A stretch of 64,000 nt of DNA, from NCBI GenBank assembly GCA_021613535.1, contig CP075492.1, positions 4,340,001 to 4,404,000 of the forward strand. Direction: 5' to 3'. Below, piece by piece: positions 13,331-25,700 of the stretch (its first letter is position 1; each line of letters begins with the position of its first letter). The notes below the pieces were generated by a model. It made no database searches, was not told the origin of the DNA, and saw nothing but the letters and a program-made list of their open reading frames with translations. Made by a program: the position numbers and the translations under genes. This stretch comes from Adineta vaga. Its lineage: Eukaryota; Rotifera.

Positions 13331-16300
13331 CTATAAATAGAATAATTTATCTGCTAAACTTTCATGTGGTTGAGTATGTAAACTTTGAGCAGCAAGAAAA
13401 GCCAATTTATGAGCATACTGACATACACCAGGTACACGGATTGTACCAGGCCAACTAAACAAATGATCATTCTTAGAAAAATCATTGATAAATCAAGAGC
13501 AACTTACTTGTAATATAAATGACATAACTTTTGTGTTAATCGTTGCATATGATCAACTTTCAATCTAGAAAAAAGAATATTTGTTTTTATCAATCAATAC
13601 AGATGATGCACGTACCCAGTTCGATCCCAAATGACATTAAAATGTGTTGGAGCAACAGTACCTTGACGAGCCATTTGTGAAATTAAATAGAAATCATACC
13701 ATTCTATTAAATCAAAATAAACCATAATGAGATAAAAAAATATGTTCAAAGATAAACATACCTTGATTAGTAATTGTATGATCGATGATTGTACCAGGTG
13801 GTGGATTGATCAATTGACGGCCACTACGTGGATCACGAGCAAAGAATCGTGCACTACCACGTTTCTTAACAACAATCATGCCTAATTTTGGACTAGAAAT
13901 AAATAAAAATAAATAAATTTAACAACCAAATCAAAACTTACTCATAACCTTCTTGTACTTTCATACAAAGTTCATTTAAAGCTGGTAATTCATTTTCAAT
14001 CACATCAAGTAATTGGAAATCATTAACACCATCACGGTAAACAATAATCTTAGCTGGTAAAGCACCATTGACTTGATGATATTTTTGAAGTGCATCTAAA
14101 TATCAGTCACTTCACATATTGAGACGAAAGAAAGATTTCTCAATTCAAACTAACCATGCATACATGATTTTAATCCTGAAATAAAATCTTTACTACTTCG
14201 TTGTTCAATAACACGTGAATAATAACGTGTACATGTTGGATTAATAGATGCAACAAAGCCAACCATTTGAGCTGAACGTGATTGAGAATCACGATAAGTA
14301 TCAATACCAACGACCATGATTGTTTTTGACTACACAGAATCAAAAGAAACAAATGAATACTAAATTAAAACATAAAGAGAAAAGAACAAACTGGAATTGA
14401 AACAGCCCATATTTCACCACCCAATTTAGCATTGATTTGAATACCAACTTTAGTTGCAACTGACATCAATTGACCTGGTTTTTGTAATGTTTTTGATAAT
14501 AACATCTAGAAAAATTCATCATTTACGAGAGATTTTCTTCGCAAATGAGAACATCTTACTTGCGATGGTATAGGACAATCAACACATAAGACCTTCTTGA
14601 TTGCATCATAACGATCTTTTCGACTATTGGTTAAAATACAACAAACTAAATCCATTTGCGGATGTGTTTTATTTTCAATAGCACGAATAAATGATTCCGA
14701 ACGATCATTTGGTAATTCAACCCTAGATAATTTCAAACAAACGATTCATTTTCAACTAACAAATAAATCCATCGACTTACATCTCAGGAAAATCAATACG
14801 CATACCTAATAGAAAGAGAGAACACAAAATGAAGATAAGAAAAACAAGCAATGAGAAATAAAATAAAAACGAACCAAATGGTGTGCAAACTTTGTAAAGA
14901 GCATCAACAAATGAATGAGCAATTTGTGAATCACGTTGTGAATAGATAACAATCCATCGATCGAGATTTTTAGCTGAAATATGTGCCAATGAACGACCAT
15001 CACGTGACCAATCAGCTTCCAATGGATTATACTTAATTGTACGCTAAAAACAAAATAATTTGTTGTTATCATCTGAAGGAAAATATATACAAAGATTTCT
15101 TACATCTTTATAAATGATCGGTTCAGCTTCCATTGTACGGCCAGTAAGTTCAACAAGTCCTTTATCAAGACTAATATGCCATTTACTTAATTCTTTACGT
15201 CCTTCATCACGTTCTTGAATATCAGTAAGAAATCCATTTAATTGTTGAAATCGTTCATTTGGTCCAACATGTGTATAAGTACTCATTTCTTTCATTAATG
15301 AAAAATCTTGTCTCATCGCATCAGAAATACCTATGAAACATAAAATACATATTGAACGAAGAATCAAATTTGAGTTTTTTTACCGGTTAGACAACATAAT
15401 TCTGGAATTAAAAAGATCATTCCTGGATCATCTTTCTTTGGACCACGTTTAGCAACTCGTTTGCTTGCTTTGACTGTGATCAATGGTTGTTGTTCATCTT
15501 TTATTTGAATATGATATTTCTAAAAATCACAAAAGAAAAATAAGTAAAGATAATAACATATTCAATATTGTACTTCTTGATAATACTGAGAAAGAGTTTG
15601 TTGTGTACCATCACGTTTGGTAAATTGATATGTTGGATCTTTATCCCAAGCAATATCAAGAATTTTGTATGTTTCATTATTGTATCTATAGAATATGAAG
15701 AATTCTACTTTAGAATCTCATAGAAAAGAAATACGAACGGCGTTAAAACAATTTGTCCAACAAGTTCTTTGATTGATGCATCTTGTGCTTGTTTAGCATC
15801 ATTTAAACGTTGAAATTTATCCATTAAAATAGAATAAACAGTTTGTTTATTCATTACTTTTGTTGATAAATCTACATTGATCATTAATTGACCTTCATAA
15901 ACATTAACAGCAGTCATAAAACCAGGAAATAATGTTAATTTATATCGATCAAGTTCAATTTTTTTATCAAATGAATAATAATTTCGACCAAGTAATTTCA
16001 AACCAGCAATTTCAAGTAATCTTAAGTAGAAAAACAAAATTCAATCATCTTCATTTTCATTCATTCTTACTTTCGAACAATTAAATTAGCTAAATGAAAA
16101 AATTCGGGTGATTCAGGTGCAGCTGTTGCTGTACGTTTTAATTTAATTGTTACTGTTTCATTAGTTACTGGATGTTTGGCAGATGCTGTTTTTTCCTAAA
16201 GGACATAAAGTAAATCAATTACAAGGCATTCATTTCGAAAAGAGAAGAAAAACATCAATTACCAATCCAAAATCTTCGAATGAATAGAGAATCATTCCAT

Positions 16301-16938
16301 CGAAGGCTACATCTTTAATACCAGCATTGGCTAATGTTTCACGACGAATTTTTCGTAATTCGATCTAAAATATATACTTTAACTTTGATTTCATAATAGA
16401 CACGAAGAAGAACTTACATCAGGTTCAAATGAACAATGATATCGATATAAATCCCCTATGGAAAAAAAGCAAAATGTATAAGAAATAAATCATGTAGAAA
16501 AACTTACATTGTGGTGCAGCCAAGATTTTGATATAATTAGAAATAAGAGCAATTTCTTGTCCACTTTCACCCTGTTTTGAATTGAGATCATTTGGCCGAG
16601 TTTTAGGAAATTTTGATGTAGTTGGATAACGATCGTTATCATCAGTTGCCATCGAAAGTGAATCCAATTGAGAAGTTACTCCTGACAGTGTCTAAATGAA
16701 GAAATACAACAAAAGATTAAATCGATGAATGAAAGTTTATTGGTGCATTTTACTGATGGCGCTGGACTTGTAACACCAGTTACAATACTACTGCCTTCAC
16801 CGGAAATCAAATCTGTAAGATGAATAATTGAAAATGATGAATAACTTTCTTTTGAAAGAAAATCTTCGTACCTTGATCACGTGATAATGTTGATCGACTA
16901 AGTCGACCACGAGATCTTGCACATCCACGTAAATACAT
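13331..16938 (-). CDS. piwi-like: PIWI-clade Argonaute
   Basis: A multi-exon gene encodes a PIWI-subfamily Argonaute, the piRNA-guided slicer that silences transposons. The N-terminus is short and begins [16 protein letters not shown], with a few RG pairs of the kind methylated for Tudor binding. The middle contains a PAZ-type region (about 15.7-16.0 kb, with [14 protein letters not shown] near its end at 15.6-15.7 kb). The PIWI domain has the catalytic aspartates in VVGIDTYRD (about 14300) and IVYRDGVND (about 14035), and the histidine in YAHKLAFL (about 13395), so the D-D-H slicer residues appear intact. The end, LADKLFYL, matches the usual PIWI C-terminus. PTHFNVIWD and WPGTIRVPG are also typical. 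On the minus strand TTTTAG lies 5 nt before the ATG, a possible trans-splice or 5' UTR splice acceptor. The foldback element begins about 515 bp upstream. Confidence 0.95.
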
Positions 16939-17452
16939 TGTTTCTAAAAGTACGACGAATGTGTGTATTTAAGATGCTTTGATGTTGTTTTTTCTTACTT
17001 TAGACGATAGTTAAAATATAATATCGATCGAAGATTAGAAGAAATACAAATAAACGATAATTTTCTCTTTGTATATAGAGAAGACGAAATAAGGTGCACT
17101 ATATTTTCTCTTTTGTCTCTCTCTCTCTCGTGTGTACACCACTCTCCACAACTGAAAAAAAAGGAAAACATATACATAGTCGCGTGTTTCTAATATATTT
17201 ACGAGAAAAAGTGAATATACTTAAAAGAGAAGAAAGATTCTTCCTTTCGATTTGTAACTCATTATAAAGTCATAAAATCACTACAGATCAATTTTTATTA
17301 ATTCTCCTTAGAAAAAAAATTATCAAAGAATCTACAATGTATTTTTGTTCGAGTATTCACATGGTGCCATTCGCAAGATTTTTATAGCTGAAGAACAAAT
17401 TATTTGACGAATATATGCTGAACAGAAAATTCATTTCATTGTTGTTTCCGTT
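16939..17452. other. PIWI upstream region
   Basis: This is the putative PIWI promoter and leader. It holds a CT-rich tract at about 17110-17130 and a splice-acceptor-like TTTTAG (minus strand, AG at 16944-16945) directly before the start codon. No coding sequence is supported. Confidence 0.4.
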
Positions 17453-17496
17453 AAGAGAGAGTCCGTGAGAGGAGACCCCTATTCTATGCATATCGC

Positions 17497-18132
17497 GTCG
17501 CTGAAAAATTTTTTTTTTCGATTTTATTTTTTAAAATGAAAGGTCTGATTGAACTATAGATAAATCCAAAATATTAGATCATTCGGACTTACCTATGAAA
17601 AATGCGAGCAAAAACACGTTTTATGGGTCATTTTTTATGCTCAAAAATGGATAAAGAATAATGTACTCAGTATTTTGACGATAACTCGCGATTCACTTAA
17701 CCGTTTTAGGTCGGGGACGTCTCGTTCGAGAGAGAATCATATAGGGTATAAGTCTAACTCATCAAAGTCTTTCATATATACAGTTTTGAAAATGCTGTAG
17801 GGCAAGAACCCTCCTAGAACTCTCAATTTGGAATACTCCAAATTATCAGTATTTTCGAGTTTTCTCGCGCTGTGATAAAGATACCACGCTGAATTTTTTA
17901 CTGGAGATACATGACATGGAGACGCATCTTTTCGTATAAGATCATCCCAGTCGGAAACACTCGGAAGTACTACTTAGTATGAGTCACACTGTAACTGACC
18001 GACAAAACTCGGATCGAAAAAACCGTCATATGATATGAAAAAATATTTCAGAGATAGAAATAGACTTCAGATTCGGAATCAGCACGCAAAACTGCATTAG
18101 AAAATATATTTTAAAATATTATTTTTCATGAA
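17497..18132 (+). repeat. Left arm of giant inverted repeat
   Basis: The arm begins GTCGCTGAAAAATT and ends ATTTTTCATGAA. It is matched in reverse complement by 18490-19126 over its whole length as far as I could compare by eye. Confidence 0.9.
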
Positions 18133-18489
18133 AAAATGAACTGTCTTCGAAACCATTGAAATCAATATGTGTCGATGTATTTTTTGATGCTGATTCCGAA
18201 TCTGATACTTTTGTATGTAAAAATTCAACTATTATTAGCAGTGTCAGACAAAGAACGGGTCCGATTGGTGGAGAAACCTCGGTCGTGTTCAAGAGGTTCA
18301 CCTGTTCTCTTTATTATCATACCCTTTGAAGCTTGAAGAGTACATGGTTTTAAAGCTAGGCACCTAGTCTCTCTCATGCAAAAAGGTCCAGATCAATATT
18401 TTTCTTCATTTGAGAATTGCAAGCCAGCATAAGTATAGCGAATTGATAGTTTAGTCATAGGTTGGACCCAAAATTTTCATCTCCTCAAA

Positions 18490-19126
18490 TTCATGAAAAA
18501 TAATATTTTAAAATATATTTTCTAATGCAGTTTTGCGTGCTGATTCCGAATCTGAAGTCTATTTCTATCTCTGAAATATTTTTTCATATCATATGACGGT
18601 TTTTTCGATCCGAGTTTTGTCGGTCAGTTACAGTGTGACTCATACTAAGTAGTACTTCCGAGTGTTTCCGACTGGGATGATCTTATACGAAAAGATGCGT
18701 CTCCATGTCATGTATCTCCAGTAAAAAATTCAGCGTGGTATCTTTATCACAGCGCGAGAAAACTCGAAAATACTGATAATTTGGAGTATTCCAAATTGAG
18801 AGTTCTAGGAGGGTTCTTGCCCTACAGCATTTTCAAAACTGTATATATGAAAGACTTTGATGAGTTAGACTTATACCCTATATGATTCTCTCTCGAACGA
18901 GACGTCCCCGACCTAAAACGGTTAAGTGAATCGCGAGTTATCGTCAAAATACTGAGTACATTATTCTTTATCCATTTTTGAGCATAAAAAATGACCCATA
19001 AAACGTGTTTTTGCTCGCATTTTTCATAGGTAAGTCCGAATGATCTAATATTTTGGATTTATCTATAGTTCAATCAGACCTTTCATTTTAAAAAATAAAA
19101 TCGAAAAAAAAAAATTTTTCAGCGAC
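18490..19126 (-). repeat. Right arm of giant inverted repeat
   Basis: Begins TTCATGAAAAAT and ends TTTTTCAGCGAC. It is the reverse complement of the left arm with one extra A in the poly-A run near 19104-19114. Confidence 0.9.
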
Positions 19127-19160
19127 GTCGTTAGGGTCCCCTGTGGCGGACTCTCTCTTA

Positions 19161-19794
19161 TGAACTGATAAAATCGCCCATATATTGTAGTAACAAATGT
19201 CGCTATTCGCTGTTATCAACAGCAACAAGGGATGTCAGTTTTTTTAAAAATTTATATAGCTATTTAAAAAATTCTTTCGTTATCTGATTACAAGGAGAGA
19301 AACGAGACTTCTGTATTTCGAAGTACGATGGAAGTATGGAAGTCTCGCCTTTCCCATCTTGTTGCTGTTGCAAGAGATCGTTTGAAGACATAACTTTACA
19401 CAGATTTCGGAGTTCTTCAAACACATTTAGCAAAATATTTCATGCTTTTCTTGATTACTGTCGGTTATCAAACGTTACATCAAAATTAAATCTAACTGTT
19501 TGATCCATGAAGCATAAATGTAAACTGTCGCGACTCACTGTTTTTTGTTGGAAAAAATCTCAGTGAGAAAGAAGAAAAAAGTCATTGTTTTTCTTCCGAG
19601 ACAAAAAACAGTCATGCTTTTCTGTTTTTTCTTCCAACACATGGTGTGTCTTTCGACGAAATCAAGATACAAAAGTTCGAGTATCACATTGTTATATGTT
19701 CATTAGAGTAAAACACATAAGTATGAGAAATAAATAATCAATTCCATTTCATTTCAGATAAACATATATATTTGACATAAACTATTGACAACGA
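19161..19794. promoter_or_regulatory. SIR2-NACHT upstream region
   Basis: This is the leader between the foldback element and the SIR2-NACHT ATG. TTTCATTTCAG ends at 19757 and resembles a splice acceptor 37 nt before the ATG. An imperfect hairpin has a perfect 9-bp stem (CGAGACTTC at 19303-19311 with GAAGTCTCG at 19339-19347). No coding sequence is supported. Confidence 0.4.
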
Positions 19795-22700
19795 ATGGCA
19801 GATGAAATTCAGAAACTTAGAAAGAACATTGTTTCAAATAATGTTCTAGTATTTGTTGGTCCAGATATATCAATTTATACAACAAATGCTGAACAAAACA
19901 TTTCTCATTGGAAACACCAATTAAAACATCAACAAGTACGACGAAATGGTAAAGATTTTCGAGATGATATGAACCAATCGAACAATACCACAACAGAAGT
20001 TGTTGGTTATTCAAGTACGAGTGATCAAATCAATCATTATTCTAATGAAATAGGTGTTGAAGAAACAGCAAATTTAATGATAACTATTGGTCAATTATTT
20101 CCACAAAACCCAGAACTAATCAAGGCAATAGGCGAATTACAATGTCCAATAATAACAACAAATTATGATTTACTTCTTGAAGATTTACTTAACAAAGTAT
20201 CATTAACATGGAATGAACATTCAAGTGATGGTTCATTTAAAAATATGAAAGATTATATTCTACATCTTTACGGACATTATCAAAAACCAGATTCGCTAGT
20301 TTTCAATAATAAAGATTTTGATGAATTGTATGAAAATAAATTTTTTCAATCTCGCTTTCGAACATTTATTCAAGGTAAAACTTTGTTATTCATTGGTTAT
20401 GAAACTGATCTATCTAATTTAAATTTGTCATGTCTTTTAAAATGGATATTTCATATAACAATTGATGATAATCCACCAACAATTTATAAACTTATTCGAT
20501 CAAATATTCATCGTTCATTATTAGAAAATCTAAAAGAAATTCCATATGGAAATACTTTTGATGATTTAATTTCATTTCTTCGAAATCTTTTATCATTTTC
20601 AACATTAATTCGTGAAAATATTTTATCAATAAATCGAAGAGAAAATGTTCTTAAAAAATATTTAAATTATTTAATAAATGAATATGATCATATAACATTA
20701 TTTGGATATGAAAATGAAGATATTTTATTAAAATTAGAAAATATTTATGTTGAATTAAAATTTGATCCAACACATCCATCAATCAAAGCAATGAAAACAA
20801 TTGATATTAATGAAGAATTTAAAGAGAAAGTTTTATCATATGGATTTTTTAATGAAAATGAAAAAAAGAAATTAATTCGATCAATAATTGAACAAAATTC
20901 TTTTTATTCTGAAACAATTTATCGAGATTTAATGATTGATCAATGGTTAAATATTTTATTATCAAATACACGAATCTTTTCTAATGATGAATCAATATCA
21001 ATTCGAAATAAAATTTCTCAATTAAAACAAAATATTTTTGAAAAAAATCATTTCAAAGAAATAAAACAATATGAAATTCAAGAAGCATTTAATGAATTTA
21101 AACATTTTATTATTTTAGGTCATCCTGGATCTGGAAAAACAACAATATCTAAATGGTTAATAATTAATATGGCAAAACAATGTTTAGGAAAAGAAAATTT
21201 ATTATTTAATGAAAAAAATTCTTCAAAAAATAAAATTCCAATTTTAATTCCAATTTGGAAATATTTTGATCAAATCAAAAATAATAATTGTAAACAATTA
21301 AAATTAAGTTTACTTGAATTTCTTTATGAAAATGTAACATTAAATTCAAATTATTTTACAAAAGAAGAAAATAAAGATTTATCATTATTAATTATGGAAT
21401 CTTTATTAAATGGAAATGTTTTTATTATATTTGAAGGTTTAGATGAAGTTCCTATTTATATTGATCGAAATGATTTAATAAAAGAAATTAATTTATTATT
21501 AGAACATGGAATTGATTATGATTCTAAAAGTAAGAAATTAATTTATTCAATTTATGAAAAAAAAGAAATTAATAATACAAAAGATTTAATTAATGGAAAT
21601 CGTTTTGTTATTACAAGTCGAATTGAAGGAAATTATTTTGAAGAAATTAATTTTTTTATTCCAAGATTAACAATTGAAGATATGTCAAATGAATCTTTAA
21701 GATTATTCTGTAATTCATATACAAAATGTACTAAAAAAGAATTCATTATTGATCAATTATATAATAATATAAGTAAAAATAAAGATATTTTTCAATTAGC
21801 TATTAATCCACAATTAGCAAGTGTTATTGTTTCAATTTATAATCAAGCAAATGAAAAATTACCTGAAAAAAGAATTGATTTATATGAAATAGCAATTGAA
21901 AAAATGATTCAAAGAATAATTTCATCTTCAAATAATGAAAATCTTTATTTAAATTCAATTATTTTATGGTCAATTTTACAAGAAATTGCCGATTATCTTC
22001 ATTATAAAGTTGAAGGATTATCAGAAAATAATCTTAAAGAAATTATAGGAAAATATTATTTAATTAATTATAAAAAAGAAGATTTAAATAATATTGATGA
22101 ATTAATTTTAAAACTTGTTGATATATTTAAATATAAAGTTGGTTTATTAAATGAATTTGGTCATGATAGTTTTCGTTTTATTCATCGAACATTTCAAGAA
22201 TATCTTGCAGCAAAAAATATAATTTATTTAAATGGAATTGAAAGATCAGAAAATATAATTTATGAAAATATTCAATTAAAAATAAATATTCCAAATTGGA
22301 GAGTTCCACTTAATATGACATTTGGAATTTTAAGTAAATTTTATCAAAATAATCAATTATTTTATCGTATTCTTCGAAAATTATTAATTAATGAACAAAT
22401 TTTATCATTATCAACTCTTATTGTACCATTTGTTATTATTGATTCATTAAATGATATGTATTTTTCATCAAAAGAAACCGAACAAGAAATGATTGAGAAA
22501 TTATCTGATTTATTATTATTTGATTATAAAAATCTTTTAGGTTTTTCAAAATTAAAAGAACATCAAACTTTAATTCATTCATATTTCTTAAAATTACAAA
22601 ATAAATCTTCTCTAACAATGATAAAATGGTTTAATGAAAAATTTCATGAAACAAATGAAAATATTTCACCATGTTCAAATATAATTTATCAATTAAAATG

Positions 22701-25700
22701 GTTTTCTCCAAAATTTCATGAAATTTTTTTAAAAAATTTACATTCTGATTCACAAATTTGGAATTGGCCAATCGATTCAATATTAAGATATTATTCAACT
22801 AATATTAAAGATCAATCGATATTAACACAATTACAATTTAAAAAAATACTTTTAGATAATCCACATTTAATTATTCATATTTCGAAAAATATGAATTGGT
22901 TATGTTTAATTATTTCACTTTATGGTGGATATCAAAATTATGATACTCCAAAAACAATCTTAGAATATGCTGAATTAGCTCAATTTCTTTCGTTAAGTGA
23001 TAATGAAAGAATACCTTTTATTTTCTATTTTCGAGATACGTGGGATCGAAATGATACAGCATATAGTATGGCTGTTTATCTTAATGGATTCAAAGCAAAA
23101 GATAATTGGACTAAAATACCAATATTTGATGTTAATGAAATCTATAAAGATTCATTTTTAACAACAAGAATTATTGAATTAGTACGAGAAAATCGAGATA
23201 CACGAGAATTAATTGCAGAATTACGTGAACAAATATCAAACGAACAATTATGTATAAATATAAGAACAGAAGCATCAATTGCATTGATTGTATTAGGAGA
23301 TTTTGATTCTATTCAAAGACAAGACAAAGTATTGAGAACAAATGTTGAAAATAGAATAGAAGAATTAATTTCTGTTTTAAAAGATCCAATTGCAAGATAT
23401 TCTTCACATATTCAGAATTATCTTCTTCAACTTTATAATCATATGAAAATAAATCAATCAAAATATCATTTAAATTATTCTAATTATTGTAGAATATATT
23501 TATCTTTTATCGCAAATAGTGGTGGAATACCAGTAGATACAAAATTACTTGCTGAAACTGTAGATAATATGGATGATAAATGTGATCTTTATGCGGAATA
23601 TTTTGTATCGAAGATGACAGGTAATTCAAGCGGTGATTTGAGATACGATGTTGCTGTTCTATGTGATAAATGTATTAGAATATTGAAAAGTGATTTAATT
23701 ATAAAATCATTTCTAAAAATTAATAATACAATTCAAATTTATAAACCTATTCGATCATGTTCATGGTCTACGGATCAATTTCCATTTGAATCATTTGAAG
23801 AAGATGATATTCCAATAGCATTTCTAAATTGTTTAGAGAATATTCATACAAATATTGCATTTGTAATTGATATTATTTGCGACATCTTTATCAATGAAGA
23901 ATATTTTATTCGAAATTCTGAATTAATTCCAATATTTATTTTATTTATCTTTGGAATTATGTCAAAAGAATTAAACAAAACAGATATTTATTCGAAATTG
24001 TTACCTGAATTAAATGAAATAGTAAATGTTAAAGAATTCTTATTGAATAAAATTCAATCAATGTCTAATCCTTATTATAAATCTCGTGCATTTTATCAAT
24101 TAGCTCAATTTTATGATGAAAAAAGTGATGAACTTCTAAATGAATCAAATAATCTAACGGATAATATTGTAGATGGAAGTTTAAGATTTCAAGTTTTAGA
24201 AAAGATTTATAATGTTGCTCATTATAAAGATGTCAAAGAAAACGATTTTATTCAACACATCTTAGATAAATTAATTTCAACTTTGGATCAAATTGAAAAA
24301 ATTGATGATCAAATTATCGCATCTATTCGATTGTCATTTTATGGATGTGAAGAATTTCGTAAAAAATATCTAAGAAATGCATTAGAAATATTAAATGAAA
24401 TGGATGAAAATAATGAAAAACTGAAATTAATCATAAAATTAAAACCATTAATTTCAATTTATGATGATCTTTGTGAAAAACTTGATGAAATCGTTTTCAA
24501 TTTAGAAAATAATGAATATCGTTATTTTGTAAACTCATATTATGGTAAAATATTATGTGCTAAACAATTAAATGACATTTCAGATAATATTGAATTACAA
24601 AGTCTCTTTCGATTATTTGGACAATTAAATGATGCAAAGATAATTCTTGATAAAGATGATAATTTGAATCAACTATGGCTTAATCTTTATAAAGATATAA
24701 ATAATCAATTGAATATTGAAAAGATTTTAAAAATTGGTATAAACAATGAATTATTTTTGACATCACAAGTTGCAATAATTATTGATGAACTGATAAAACA
24801 AGGAAAAGAAGAAAGAATTTCAATTATATTTCCATATTTAATCAAACCATCGAATGAAGTTTTACCAATTGTTCAAAGATGGTTTATTGATTATCCTAAT
24901 CGACAAATTATGAAATTATCAGCACTTTTACTTGTAGAAACAAAACATATTTTCGAATTAGTAGTTGAAACATTAATCAATCTATTGAATAATGATAATG
25001 ATCAATTAAGATATCGTGCTCAACGAATCTTTCAACATCCTGAACGAGATCCTAGTGAACCGAGTAAAACAATATCTGTCATTGGAGAAAAAGCATTATT
25101 GAAAATTCTTCAAGGAATAGTAATGAAAGAACATCTTCTAAAAGTTCGAGTCTATCTTCGTACATTTTTCTTTGATGTTCTATGGGATGATCCTTTGGTA
25201 TTGAAAAATCTCTGTAGAAGCATAGCTCAATCAAATGATGTGGAAAATTTTCATTTAAATCGAATCAAATTTATAAGTAATCATACTTGGAATGCATTAA
25301 TTCAATCATTACAATCACCATCATATTCATTGTATCGTGAAAATTTCTTTGAGTCAACAATGCGTTTAGTGGAACGTTCTCAAATACAAGAACAAGATTG
25401 GATTGAGTTTCAAAGAATTTTCTCGAATATAGATACAAATTCATTTGTTGAAAAACTATATTTTATACAAACAGATATTGAAATAATTCGATCAATTATT
25501 AATGAAATTTGGAGTTTATCAAATGTAACTGATGAAACTTATTTTGATATTCTTCAATCAAAAATCATTAGTTTATCAACCATAGAAGTAAAAAATATAT
25601 TACTAGAAAATTATCTTTCAGTTCAAAATATTGGTAGATGCACTTTTTTTACTTCTACATTCAATCTGAATCAAACTGTATTGAATACATTGAATGATCT

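Larger units (their letters stand above)
17453..19160. mobile_element. Foldback (giant inverted-repeat) non-autonomous DNA element
   Basis: Two arms, 17497-18132 and 18490-19126, read as almost exact reverse complements over about 636 bp. The one length difference I can see is a homopolymer of 10 T in the left arm against 11 A in the right. The loop of about 357 bp is unique apart from one short motif. Outside the arms both ends carry the same terminal sequence, AGAGAGAGTCCG inward, each preceded by TA. This fits TA target-site duplication as in Tc1/mariner-type elements, although subterminal sequences differ (about 17467-17496 and 19127-19148). No transposase is encoded, so movement would need an enzyme supplied elsewhere. 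Near-identity of the arms indicates recent origin or gene conversion. A transcript through it would fold into a long perfect hairpin. Confidence 0.88.

Noticed and set aside
18119-18301. A 60-codon minus-strand frame in the foldback loop
   Set aside because: No similarity to a transposase and too short; treated as chance.
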